Source of the DNA: Crocinitomicaceae bacterium
GTDB taxonomy: Bacteria; Bacteroidota; Bacteroidia; Flavobacteriales_D; Crocinitomicaceae
Length of the DNA: 64,000 bases
Assembly: GCA_024643545.1 (NCBI GenBank)
Contig: JAHEMR010000003.1
Span: forward strand, 1-64,000
Direction: 5' to 3'
The position numbers were made by a program, and so were the translations under genes. Shown piece after piece: positions 19,408 through 28,800 of the stretch. The notes beneath the pieces are model-generated. The model was not told where the DNA came from. It saw nothing but the letters and a program-made list of their open reading frames with translations, and did not search any database. Position 1 is the stretch's first letter. The number at the start of each line of letters is the position of its first letter.

Positions 19408-20187
19408 CTAATTATTAAACGTTTTTTCATCAATTTTTTTCGTATTCAAATTATTGAGGTCCGCTTTGCTATTTGATTTAACACCTAATTTTATTTCATA
19501 GGTGGAAAAATTGATGTAATTACCCATATCCTGTTGGTTAAACTCTAAAACATCACTGCTTTTTTCATAAAGGGCGTTCTTTGTAAACCGAACAATGCAC
19601 TTTTCGTTACTAAATCCCTGCCTAAAATCTTTGCCATAAGCCAATTTCAGATAATAAGAACCAAAGGGAATATTCTTCATCGTGAATTGATCCCCTCCCC
19701 GCACATAAGCGATTCTAATGCATTCAGATGATCCGTAACTATTCCTCATTAACTTCACGACACAATCGTAATCATACATCATTTTTATTGTTAATTTGCA
19801 AAGCGAATTTTGGTCATATTTAGATTGAATGTTCTCGCATTCTGGCTCCTCCCCCGTTGAGTAATCTACTTTTTTCCATAGTTCATATGGATCAGCAGAT
19901 TTAGTCAAATATTTTGATGAAACATAACCTATACTTTCCATAGAGTTAACCTGTGTCCAATTCTCATCCCAATCATACACAGCGATTACATCGGTATTGG
20001 CTGGTATAACTTTAATTATTTCAGAATTTGCATTCGGACTTGAACGAAGATTGACAGAAGTCGTCGTTCTTTTGGTCATTTGAGCAAATAATACTTTTGA
20101 GAATAATGTTAAAGCTAACACAAGAAAAAAATTAGAATTCAATTTCGCCAGTATTAGGCCTTTTATAAAGCGTGTCATTTGTTTCAT
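19408..20187 (-). CDS. SH3b (bacterial SH3)-domain secreted/membrane protein
   Basis: TTTSVNLRSSPNANSEIIKVIPANTDVIAVYDWDENWTQVNS. The likely ATG start is at 20187 (MKQMTRF); the track starts at an upstream TTG at 20235. Confidence 0.7.
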   Translation of the reverse strand: MKQMTRFIKGLILAKLNSNFFLVLALTLFSKVLFAQMTKRTTTSVNLRSSPNANSEIIKVIPANTDVIAVYDWDENWTQVNSMESIGYVSSKYLTKSADPYELWKKVDYSTGEEPECENIQSKYDQNSLCKLTIKMMYDYDCVVKLMRNSYGSSECIRIAYVRGGDQFTMKNIPFGSYYLKLAYGKDFRQGFSNEKCIVRFTKNALYEKSSDVLEFNQQDMGNYINFSTYEIKLGVKSNSKADLNNLNTKKIDEKTFNN

Positions 20188-20311
20188 TTTTTGGTAATTT
20201 AATTCTAGGTGCTTTCGAGTGGTAGTTACCCTCAAAATGATAGATGTAAATAAGCGAGCCTAAAAATATTACAGCTAAAGTTGGACCCAATAAATTTTTA
20301 CTTATCGGCAT
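20132..20311 (-). CDS. Small (59 aa) predicted single-TM protein, start codon inside a palindrome
   Basis: Hand translation MPISKNLLGPTLAVIFLGSLIYIYHFEGNYHSKAPRIKLPKNETNDTLYKRPNTGEIEF*; overlaps the 5' end of the SH3b gene in another frame. Confidence 0.45.
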   Translation of the reverse strand: MPISKNLLGPTLAVIFLGSLIYIYHFEGNYHSKAPRIKLPKNETNDTLYKRPNTGEIEF

Positions 20312-20319
20312 ATATGCCG
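20306..20319. promoter_or_regulatory. Candidate operator, perfect palindrome CGGCATATATGCCG
   Basis: 14-bp perfect palindrome; a related site lies at 20678-20691 on the other side of the HTH gene. Confidence 0.6.
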
Positions 20320-20419
20320 TCTAAATTAACGAGAAATATCAAAACGACACATAAATAACCTCTAAATATCTTTCGATGAGCTATTAAAAATTAATAAGTG
20401 ACCTAAAAAATGTAACGAT

Positions 20420-20644
20420 TTACATTAATTCCGCTTCCTGAATGATACTTGAAATGGATGTGTTTAATGCCTTGGAAATTTTGGATAAAACTTCTATACT
20501 TACGTTCTGATGCCCCTGTAACACTCGTCTAATCGTGCGTTCATCAATGTCAGCTGCTATAGAAAACTCCAATTTACTCTTATATAGTAGCACATATTTT
20601 TGTTGAATAACAATACCTATATTTTTCAATAACTCCTGTGACAT
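20420..20644 (-). CDS. XRE-family helix-turn-helix transcriptional regulator
   Basis: FSIAADIDERTIRRVLQGHQNVSIEVLSKISKALNTSISSII is an XRE HTH pattern. Start placed at internal Met MSQELLKN because the longer ORF runs through the operator. Confidence 0.8.
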   Translation of the reverse strand: MSQELLKNIGIVIQQKYVLLYKSKLEFSIAADIDERTIRRVLQGHQNVSIEVLSKISKALNTSISSIIQEAELM

Positions 20645-20677
20645 AAACAAATGTCGCCTTGTTTCACACAGACAGTT

Positions 20678-20716
20678 CGGCATATTTGCCGTTTCGGATA
20701 TTTATCGATAATTTTG
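20678..20716 (+). promoter_or_regulatory. Promoter with overlapping operator: CGGCATATTTGCCG (20678-20691) containing -33 TTG (20686-20688), 20-nt spacer, -7 TAATTTTG (20709-20716)
   Basis: Matches TTG-N20-TAnnTTTG; ATG at 20732 follows 15 bp later. Confidence 0.65.
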
Positions 20717-20731
20717 ACAAAAATATTCTGT

Positions 20732-21175
20732 ATGAATTTTAACTTTTTATTTGCCTTTTTAAGTCTGACTGTTCTGAATGTAAATGCCCAATACGGAAGA
20801 CAGATTGGATTAGAAGATTTAGGAAAAACGTATTATTCGGATGTTAAAAATTCACAATCAATAAAACCATGTGAGGAATCACCAGGAAAAGCCATAACCT
20901 ATTGTGTCGAAGATGGTAGTAAAATCACATACACTTTTGATAATTACAAACTTACAGGAATTGTCAATCTTACAGCATTCCCTTTAAAATCTCAAGCAGA
21001 GGCTGAATACATTAAAGTAATTAATGAACAATCCAAGAAGACGGGAATTCAACCTTTCTATTCTAATGGAATGGCCCTATTTAATAAAAGTAATTCGAAT
21101 ATCTCATTAGCGTTTCAAGTTATAGAAATTGGTGGGACATATTACCTCGCGAACTATTTTACAATTCCTTTCTAA
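20732..21175 (+). CDS. Hypothetical secreted protein
   Basis: MNFNFLFAFLSLTVLNVNAQ signal peptide; the ORF-track start at 20651 lies upstream of the promoter. Confidence 0.65.
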   Translation: MNFNFLFAFLSLTVLNVNAQYGRQIGLEDLGKTYYSDVKNSQSIKPCEESPGKAITYCVEDGSKITYTFDNYKLTGIVNLTAFPLKSQAEAEYIKVINEQSKKTGIQPFYSNGMALFNKSNSNISLAFQVIEIGGTYYLANYFTIPF

Positions 21176-21186
21176 ACAAAAAGCAT

Positions 21187-21702
21187 ATGAAATTTGTGCT
21201 CTCCGTCTGTTTCTGGTTCACCATTTTGAACGTTAATTCCCAAGTGTCAAATTTTTACGGAATAGACATGAATAAAGATTGGTATTCGTTAACAGATCTT
21301 AGCAAAATATCATATGAGATTTATTCTCATGAATTCCCCGATGCACCATATGTTTCTGCCCCTCCCTGTAAAGCGATTTCCTTGGCTCAATTCAATAAAC
21401 TTGGTTTAGGTGATGTACAATTACATTTTGAACGAAACGTTAATTCGGACTTTCATTTTTTCAAACCAAAGATGTGCTCTGCCAGTAAAGTTTACAATGA
21501 CGATGCAACTTTCAATACTGTTGGACAAAAAGAATACTCCAATGTGAAGTCAGATTTAATACAAAAGTATGGTCAACCAACTCAAAATGTAAATGGAACA
21601 GTGGCCAAAACAAGCTATTGGAATTCGACTAATTATGAAGTAATATTAACCTTGGATTTAAACACTTTAGAACTCCTATTATTGTACCAAACCAAAGATT
21701 GA
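21187..21702 (+). CDS. Hypothetical secreted protein
   Basis: MKFVLSVCFWFTILNVNSQ signal peptide; 11 bp after the preceding gene. Confidence 0.65.
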   Translation: MKFVLSVCFWFTILNVNSQVSNFYGIDMNKDWYSLTDLSKISYEIYSHEFPDAPYVSAPPCKAISLAQFNKLGLGDVQLHFERNVNSDFHFFKPKMCSASKVYNDDATFNTVGQKEYSNVKSDLIQKYGQPTQNVNGTVAKTSYWNSTNYEVILTLDLNTLELLLLYQTKD

Positions 21703-21703
21703 A

Positions 21704-22768
21704 ATGAACCAAACTACCATGAAAGCAATAAAACCCTCCTCATTTTTCCTTTTAATCCTTCTATCCATTTCATTTCTTGCGCAAAGTCAAGGTGAGCTCT
21801 CCCCTCTCGAACCGGAGGTGAAATTTGAAAAGCTAAAATTACCAAATGGAGAAACGTATATCGGACAAACGGAATTTCATCAGCCCAGTGGCATCGGTTC
21901 AAAAATTGACGCGAGTGGCAAAGTTAAAACTGGTTATTTCCAAGAAAACAAATACTTAGGGGATTTCATCATGACTCCTCCATGGCATATTGTAGATGTC
22001 GAATTTTATTTGGACACTGATTATGTCTTCAACAGCTATTCTGTTGACTTAAACATTCTCACACCTATTCCTAATGACACGTATTTGTACATCGCGCCAT
22101 TCGGCTCTGGTTACATAAATGACATTCTATATTATGGCGGTATCCAAACTCACACAGGTGGGTATAAAAACCCAAACCATAATAATGAGAAGACTGCATT
22201 TACGGAAATTGGAAGAGCAATGATTTTCTCAAGATGGGACGAACGAAGTCCTGAAGCTATTTTCATGGATTCTAGTGGGGTTTGCGAAAGTAGTGGCTAT
22301 GAAGGAGATTTTGTTTCCGTTCGAAATGCGCTCAATTGGACAACCGGAAAATATACGTTCAAAATTGAGAAGTTAAATAACTACACAAATATCAATTCTG
22401 TAAAACATTCGATTGTTCAAATGACCGTTTACGAACATAAAACAAAGAAAACCTTCAACTGTGGAGCATTGGCATTCCCGGGAGATCAACTAACACTTAG
22501 TTCCTCACAGTTTTTATTCTTTGAGCTATACGGTAAGAGAATTAACGTAAACCAAATGCCATACGCAAAATTTGAATGTAGCAATTTTCAAATTGACGGC
22601 AAACCAGTTGCTATTTCAAGTGCTGGTGCACTTTACCCAAAAGACTTTCCTAAATATGGAGCTGCAACTTATTCTAACGGAAAGTTCACAATTGAAATCG
22701 GCAAACCCAGTTTTACTGAATTAGGAGAAAATGAAGAATCCTATTTTGAGGTATTGAAAAGTAATTGA
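21704..22768 (+). CDS. Secreted protein with MORN-like motif and possible DUF3472-like region
   Basis: Signal peptide after internal Met MKAIKPSS; LPNGETYIGQTEFHQPSGIGSKI; GRAMIFSRWDE. Confidence 0.5.
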   Translation: MNQTTMKAIKPSSFFLLILLSISFLAQSQGELSPLEPEVKFEKLKLPNGETYIGQTEFHQPSGIGSKIDASGKVKTGYFQENKYLGDFIMTPPWHIVDVEFYLDTDYVFNSYSVDLNILTPIPNDTYLYIAPFGSGYINDILYYGGIQTHTGGYKNPNHNNEKTAFTEIGRAMIFSRWDERSPEAIFMDSSGVCESSGYEGDFVSVRNALNWTTGKYTFKIEKLNNYTNINSVKHSIVQMTVYEHKTKKTFNCGALAFPGDQLTLSSSQFLFFELYGKRINVNQMPYAKFECSNFQIDGKPVAISSAGALYPKDFPKYGAATYSNGKFTIEIGKPSFTELGENEESYFEVLKSN

Positions 22769-22842
22769 AAAGCACTAATCTATTGCATTTCTAACTTTCC
22801 AGGATACAAGACTCTTTTGAGACCTTTTTATCTCCATTAATA

Positions 22843-24966
22843 TCACTCACTAATAATCCGCAACTCCGTTCTTCTATTTTGCTGGTGCTCTGCGTCTGTA
22901 CATTCTACGCCATTTGCACAACGGTTTTTCAAACGGTATTCACCGTAGCCTTTGGCGATGATGCGCGTTGGACTAATTCCTTTGCTGATGATGTAGTTCA
23001 CACATGAGTTTGAACGTTGCTGTGAAAGCCATTCGTTGTAGACATCCTCACCACGTGAATCGGTGTGCGATGACAACTCAACTTTCAGGTCGTTGGACTT
23101 CATGTACTTCACTAATTTATCTAGCTCGACGATGCTTTCTGAACGTAAATCCCACTTGTTATAGTCGTAAAGTACTTGGTCAAGATTGATGAACGCATTT
23201 CCAGTGTTTAATTTCATGGAGCACTCTAAGGAAATAAGCGTATCACACTTTTTGTCCTCCGGCATTTTCATTAAGAACTCTTTGTAATTAATTGCTGTGA
23301 TGGAGAAGGAATCAACTGTTTGACCATCAAAAAGGACCTTTCCATCTTTTTTAGTGATCTGTTTCTTGATTTCCTTTCCATTCTGGTAGAGACGAACCAA
23401 GGCGCCATCCAACGGGATATTTGATGAATTAAATACCGTAAGTGTACTTTTTTGATTTTTTGGACGGGCAAATAAGCGTATGGTTTGAGAGGCATCTAAC
23501 TCATTGGTAAATGTGACACTATCCATTAATCGTGTAATAGGATCTTTAAAACTTAAGTGGTACTGCTCTCCAATTACGCCGATGTAACTCATGCGACCAT
23601 AATCATCTGAAACAAGTGTTTTAAAATAAGTTCCATCCTTTTTATACAAAGTTACTTTCTGCTGTGCAAAAGGTTTATTCTGACAATCTTTTAATTCGAT
23701 GTCTACATAGCGTTTTTGCATTTTCGCATTCACAACAAAAACCTCATCTTTCCAATTCGTTCGGTTCGAGGACACAAACCCTTTTCCAGCAATTTCATTG
23801 ACGTTAAAGGAGAAATCATCGGCATTCGAATTAACTGGAGATCCCATGTTCTCTGGAGTATTGGAAACGAAATCCCATGTAAATACATCGAGTCCTCCGT
23901 AGCCTAACCAACCATTTGAAGCAAAGTATAGTGTTCCATCCAAGGAAACATAAGGAAACAATTCATTTCCACTTGAATTCACACTAGAACCTAAGTTTTT
24001 CGGCGCCTCGTATCCGCTTCCATTCCATTTACACACGTAAATATCTGTTCCTCCAAATCCTCCAGGCATGTCTGAAACGAAATACAAATTTAAGGTATCA
24101 TCAACCGTTCCGTGTCCAGTTGAATAGGTATTGCTGTTCCATGTAAAGAAATCTCTTTTGATCCATTCGTCGCGCTCTTTCTCAAACACTTCTAACTCAA
24201 GTCGGTTGTACTTAATGCGGTTTTTCTCATCCAACACATCTTGATTTGTGGTTAAAAAAGCATAGCGGTTATTCGAAGAAAATGAAATCGGACCATCATG
24301 CGGATTCGTTCGTTTGATGTCGTTCCAAATAACCTCCTTCGTTTGCTTCCCACCTGCTACTTTTACATACACCAAATCGGTAAAAAACTGACCTGTTTTT
24401 CCATAAACACGGTTCACAAATCCAGAGTTTTGTCCAGTTGTAACCAATAATACTCCTTCCTCAAAAGGAACAGCAGAGAATTCTTCACCGATGTCTACAC
24501 TACGAAAAAGCGTGACATCATATTGGGATTTTCGCTCAAGAATGGCAGGTAACTGATCGACATTAGATTTCCATTTTTGTAGTTCAACACTCGCAGGAAA
24601 TAACGGTGCAAATACATTCAATTGTTGTTTAATCGCATCGTATTTCTTATTCAACAATAAGATTTGAAGGTGCAATAAGACATCTGCCTCTACTATTTCT
24701 TTTGTTTTCGCAAGGAGCATGTCTGACCATTTCAAGGCATCAACATATTGTTCTGAACCATATGCGGCCGCAATACAAGTACGAAGACTCGCAACGTCAA
24801 GTTTATTCAGTTCAATGGACTCATTGACAAGCTCTACCCAAACAGGATATGCTTCAACATAGTTAAATTGATTGGAAAGTTTTTGCGCGTATTCTTGCTT
24901 ATAACTTTGGGAAAATGAAATCTGTGTAATGCACGACAAAACAGCCGCTATAATAATTCGTTTCAT
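22843..24966 (-). CDS. OmpA-family protein with PD40/WD40-like propeller (PorE-like T9SS component)
   Basis: C-term VELSSHTDSRGEDVYNEWLSQQRSNSCVNYIISKGISPTRIIAKGYGE (OmpA); SDMPGGFGGTDIYVCKW and FASNGWLGYGGLDVF (PD40). Start placed at MKRIIIAAVLSC. Confidence 0.87.
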   Translation of the reverse strand: MKRIIIAAVLSCITQISFSQSYKQEYAQKLSNQFNYVEAYPVWVELVNESIELNKLDVASLRTCIAAAYGSEQYVDALKWSDMLLAKTKEIVEADVLLHLQILLLNKKYDAIKQQLNVFAPLFPASVELQKWKSNVDQLPAILERKSQYDVTLFRSVDIGEEFSAVPFEEGVLLVTTGQNSGFVNRVYGKTGQFFTDLVYVKVAGGKQTKEVIWNDIKRTNPHDGPISFSSNNRYAFLTTNQDVLDEKNRIKYNRLELEVFEKERDEWIKRDFFTWNSNTYSTGHGTVDDTLNLYFVSDMPGGFGGTDIYVCKWNGSGYEAPKNLGSSVNSSGNELFPYVSLDGTLYFASNGWLGYGGLDVFTWDFVSNTPENMGSPVNSNADDFSFNVNEIAGKGFVSSNRTNWKDEVFVVNAKMQKRYVDIELKDCQNKPFAQQKVTLYKKDGTYFKTLVSDDYGRMSYIGVIGEQYHLSFKDPITRLMDSVTFTNELDASQTIRLFARPKNQKSTLTVFNSSNIPLDGALVRLYQNGKEIKKQITKKDGKVLFDGQTVDSFSITAINYKEFLMKMPEDKKCDTLISLECSMKLNTGNAFINLDQVLYDYNKWDLRSESIVELDKLVKYMKSNDLKVELSSHTDSRGEDVYNEWLSQQRSNSCVNYIISKGISPTRIIAKGYGEYRLKNRCANGVECTDAEHQQNRRTELRIISE

Positions 24967-24976
24967 GTGGTGTACC

Positions 24977-25888
24977 TTAAAAATATCGTGGACTGACAAA
25001 TGCTGCTTGTTTAGATCGTAGATCGAATGCTACGTAAAGTTCGTGGCTCCCCCAATTGTTGAAGCGTAAATGATTGATTGGAAAATCATAGGCATAACCG
25101 AAAGTCCAAGAATCTGTTGGTGAATAAGAAAAATTCATTCCTAAAGATTCACGGTAACGGTACATGATTCCTGCCCAAAACTGCTTGTACATGTGTGCAG
25201 ATAAATTGAAATCGACTGTTACCGGTGCGTTTGCTGTGAATTTAATTAACATGGATGGCTTGATGTCCAATACCGAATTGTAATGGTGCACATATCCCGC
25301 CGCTAAAAAGTAATGCCTCTGTAAAGTTGAGTTGGATAACGTATCAAGCGAACGTCGCAGCAACCTAGGAATCGAAAATCCAATATAAGCATTCTTAGAG
25401 TACGCGTACATCCCTGTTCCGAAATTAGGCGCTTTTACCTGATTGGATGTCGTATAATTATAGTCTGTCGGATCAATCACAGTGAGACCATTAAAATCAT
25501 ACTGGCTCGACTGAATTCCTCCTGAAAGTCCCATGGACATTTTCCAATCCGTATGTTTAAATTGCAAATGATAAGCAACATTGGCCATCAGTGTAAAATT
25601 CGTTCGGACACCGACACGGTCAAAACTCAAGTTGCCCCCAACGCCTAAATGCTTTTTCATTATTGGCGCATGAATGGATAAAAACTGTGTGCGGGGTGCT
25701 CCTTCCCATCCAACCCACTGCGCACGATTAATGGCTGTGAAGTTCAAGGAACCTCTACTTCCTGCATACGCTGGATTGTAATTTAATGGATTGAAAAAAT
25801 ACAAGGAAGACTGCGCGTCCTGCTGTGCATTCACCCGTATTTGTCCAATACAAATGAACAATAGGGAATATATAATTAACTTTCTCAT
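24977..25888 (-). CDS. PorP/SprF family type IX secretion system membrane protein
   Basis: QQDAQSSLYFFNPLNYNPAYAGSRGSLNFTAINRAQWVGWEGAPRTQFLSIHAPI is the PorP/SprF signature. Confidence 0.93.
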   Translation of the reverse strand: MRKLIIYSLLFICIGQIRVNAQQDAQSSLYFFNPLNYNPAYAGSRGSLNFTAINRAQWVGWEGAPRTQFLSIHAPIMKKHLGVGGNLSFDRVGVRTNFTLMANVAYHLQFKHTDWKMSMGLSGGIQSSQYDFNGLTVIDPTDYNYTTSNQVKAPNFGTGMYAYSKNAYIGFSIPRLLRRSLDTLSNSTLQRHYFLAAGYVHHYNSVLDIKPSMLIKFTANAPVTVDFNLSAHMYKQFWAGIMYRYRESLGMNFSYSPTDSWTFGYAYDFPINHLRFNNWGSHELYVAFDLRSKQAAFVSPRYF

Positions 25889-28800
25889 GGTTGAATTTCT
25901 AAATATCCTTTAATTAAATCCTGTGATTTTTTCTTGGTGTCAATCACATAAAAATACGTCGCCGCTGGAAGTGGACCATCCACTTGTCTACCTTCCGTAT
26001 ACCAGCCGTTCCAATCATTTTGATAAACTTCGGATTGATATACAATGTTGCCCCATCGGTTATACACCCAAACTTGAATTTCTGGGTATTGTGATGTGTT
26101 ACCGAAAATCCACTGGTCGTTTTTACCATCACTATTCGGTGATAAGAACTGTGGAACTACAATAGGAATCAATGGCGTACAATCTACTGAGAAGGTGTCG
26201 ATAAGCTCACAATTGTTAGCGTCTGTAACCGTTAGGATGTAATTTCCTTTGTCGACAGCTAATAAGTCTTGGGTGTTTTGACCGTTACTCCAGCTGTATG
26301 AATAACTTCCTGTTCCTCCAGTAACCGAAAGATCAAGTTGTCCATTTGCTTCGCCACATTGAGAAATCAAAGAAGAAAGCAAATTAATTTCGATGGGTTG
26401 CGGTTCACTTATAACCAAGGTAGTATCTGCCGTACATTGATCATCATTTGTGATCAGAACGGAATAGGTTCCCGCGGATAAATTCGAAAGGACATTCGTT
26501 GCACCAACATTTGGTGTCCAAGCATAGGTCAATGGACCCTGCTGATTTGTCGTAAGGTTAATTCCTCCATCTGTGCCTCCAAAACAACGGACATTTGTCA
26601 GTACCACATCCGTTATATCAACGATGTTTGGTGCATCCATAATCACCGTGTCTAAGTTTACACATCCTGTAGTGGGATTGGTAACCGTTACAATGTAGGA
26701 ACCTGGTGCATTTACTGTAATCGTTGTCGTTTGTGCGCCAGAAACAATTCCGGGACCTACCCAAGAAACCGTACAATTGTTGGGTTGAATAACCCCGCTA
26801 ATTTGTGCCGTTGGTGATATACAACTTAATCCTCCAGCAGGATTTGTGGTAAATTGAAATCCTGGAGTTGGATTGATGCTTACCACAAAATCATCTTGAA
26901 CGCCCGTACATCCGTTTAACTGAGCCGTAGCAGTAATGGTACCACTGAGGGATGAACCTGTATTGTTTGCACCTGCAATCCAAGTAGGAATTTGTCCATT
27001 CCCAGAAGCCGCTAAGCCAATATTTACGTTGGAATTTGTCCATGATATCACTCCTCCCGCAGGACTCGTTACATAATCTGCAGGGTTGATGCTCGTTCCA
27101 GCACACACCGTAATATCTGACACTTGATTCATCGTGATTTGTGGTTGAACGGCAACCGATAAAAACATAGTATCCGACAAACATGAAATTCCTGTTGGAA
27201 CAAAATAATAAATGACTGTATCAATCGTATTTCCAGTATTCACAAGCACATCCGTTACTGTTCCATTATTTGCAGAACCATTGCTCGCACCTGTTATGGT
27301 AGAAGGGGAAACATGATTCCACACAACCGACATATTGGATAAATTACTTGAGTAGGAAACGTCAACAGTTTCACCGCTACAGATTAAGGTATCTTCCGTA
27401 GATAAATCGACTGTTCCAACTGGATTAATCGTTACCGTAAATTGATCTTGTACACTTGGACAAATTGAATTCAGTACCGCAGTCATGGTGATGGTTGCAC
27501 TGATATTCGTGGTACCGGTATTAGAACCCGCAGCAAACGTTGGAATTTGCCCAGATCCTGAAGTTGGAATTCCAATAGAACCATTGGTATTGGTCCATGT
27601 TAAGGTTGCCCCTACCGGACTCGTAATATAATCTGTTGGATTAATGATTGTTCCAGGACAAACGGTGTAATCTTGAACTGCGTTAATACCGAGATTTGGT
27701 TGAACGACAACTGGAACTACAATAGAGTCACCCGGACATTGAACTCCTCCAATAAAAATTGTATAGAACACAGTATCCAAAGTATTCCCACTATTTGAAA
27801 GCGTTTGACTGATTGTACTTCCCGAACCGTTCGATTCTCCCGTGATGGTTACTGGAGCCAGTGCCTGCCAAGTGAAGGTTGCGTTTTGTAAGTTACTTGA
27901 AAGTTGAATCGTAGCATTGTTTCCACTACACACATACGCTTGACTTGGATTCGCCTGAATATTTCCAACTGGATTCACGTTGATGGTTACCACTGTTGGA
28001 GCAGAGTTAGTACATCCAACCCCTGCAGATAAATGAACGACACCAACCGTGTTGGAAGAGTTATTCAGCATCATCGGAGTAACCGTTGTATTCGTGACAC
28101 CGCTTCCTGTCGCAACATTAAAACCTGTCACATTGGTTGAATCCTGTAAATTCCAAGTAACGGTGTATCCAGGAACTGTTGACGAGAAGACAATCGGATT
28201 GAAAAAGTCACCGGAACAAATGGTTTGAACCATTGGCGTTGCAAGTACTGTTCCCGTTGGATTAATAGTCACTATTTGCATGATGGAATCCATTCCACAC
28301 GTATTTCCAGTGTACATCCAAACATGATAAGTACCCGGAAAATTAAAATTAACGACTAAACTGTCCGTTCCATTTGTCCAAGTTGTGTAATCGTAATTAC
28401 CATTAATGTTTCCGTTGTTCGAACCAAGTGATCCATATGGAATGGTATACCCCGTTGTTTCTTGTATGGACCAATAATGTCCATAAGCATTTGAACATCC
28501 ATTATTACTCACAGACTCACCTGAAGAACTTGTGTTCGAAAAACTCACATCCTGATTCACACAAATAGGTGATGCCGGTGTATAGGTAAATTGCGCATCC
28601 GATCCTGTGGAAATGGTAATCGGACCTACCGTTGCAAAGGTTGTTCCACAAGCATTTTGAGCAACAATGGTCGAAGAGAATGCATTATTGATGGTTATTG
28701 GACCTACTGGATAAGACTGACCACACGAAGAGGTGTTAAAAATGTGTGCAATCGTTGTATCATTTATGGTAGAGAAAATACTAGAAGGAGTACCATCCGT

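Noticed and set aside
20645-20683. N-terminal extension of the HTH ORF (MPNCLCETRRHLF)
   Set aside because: It runs through the CGGCATATTTGCCG site; the internal Met at 20644 is a more plausible start.
20651-20731. N-terminal extension of the 20651-21175 ORF
   Set aside because: The extension spans the operator and the TTG-N20-TAATTTTG promoter; a proper signal peptide begins at the ATG at 20732.
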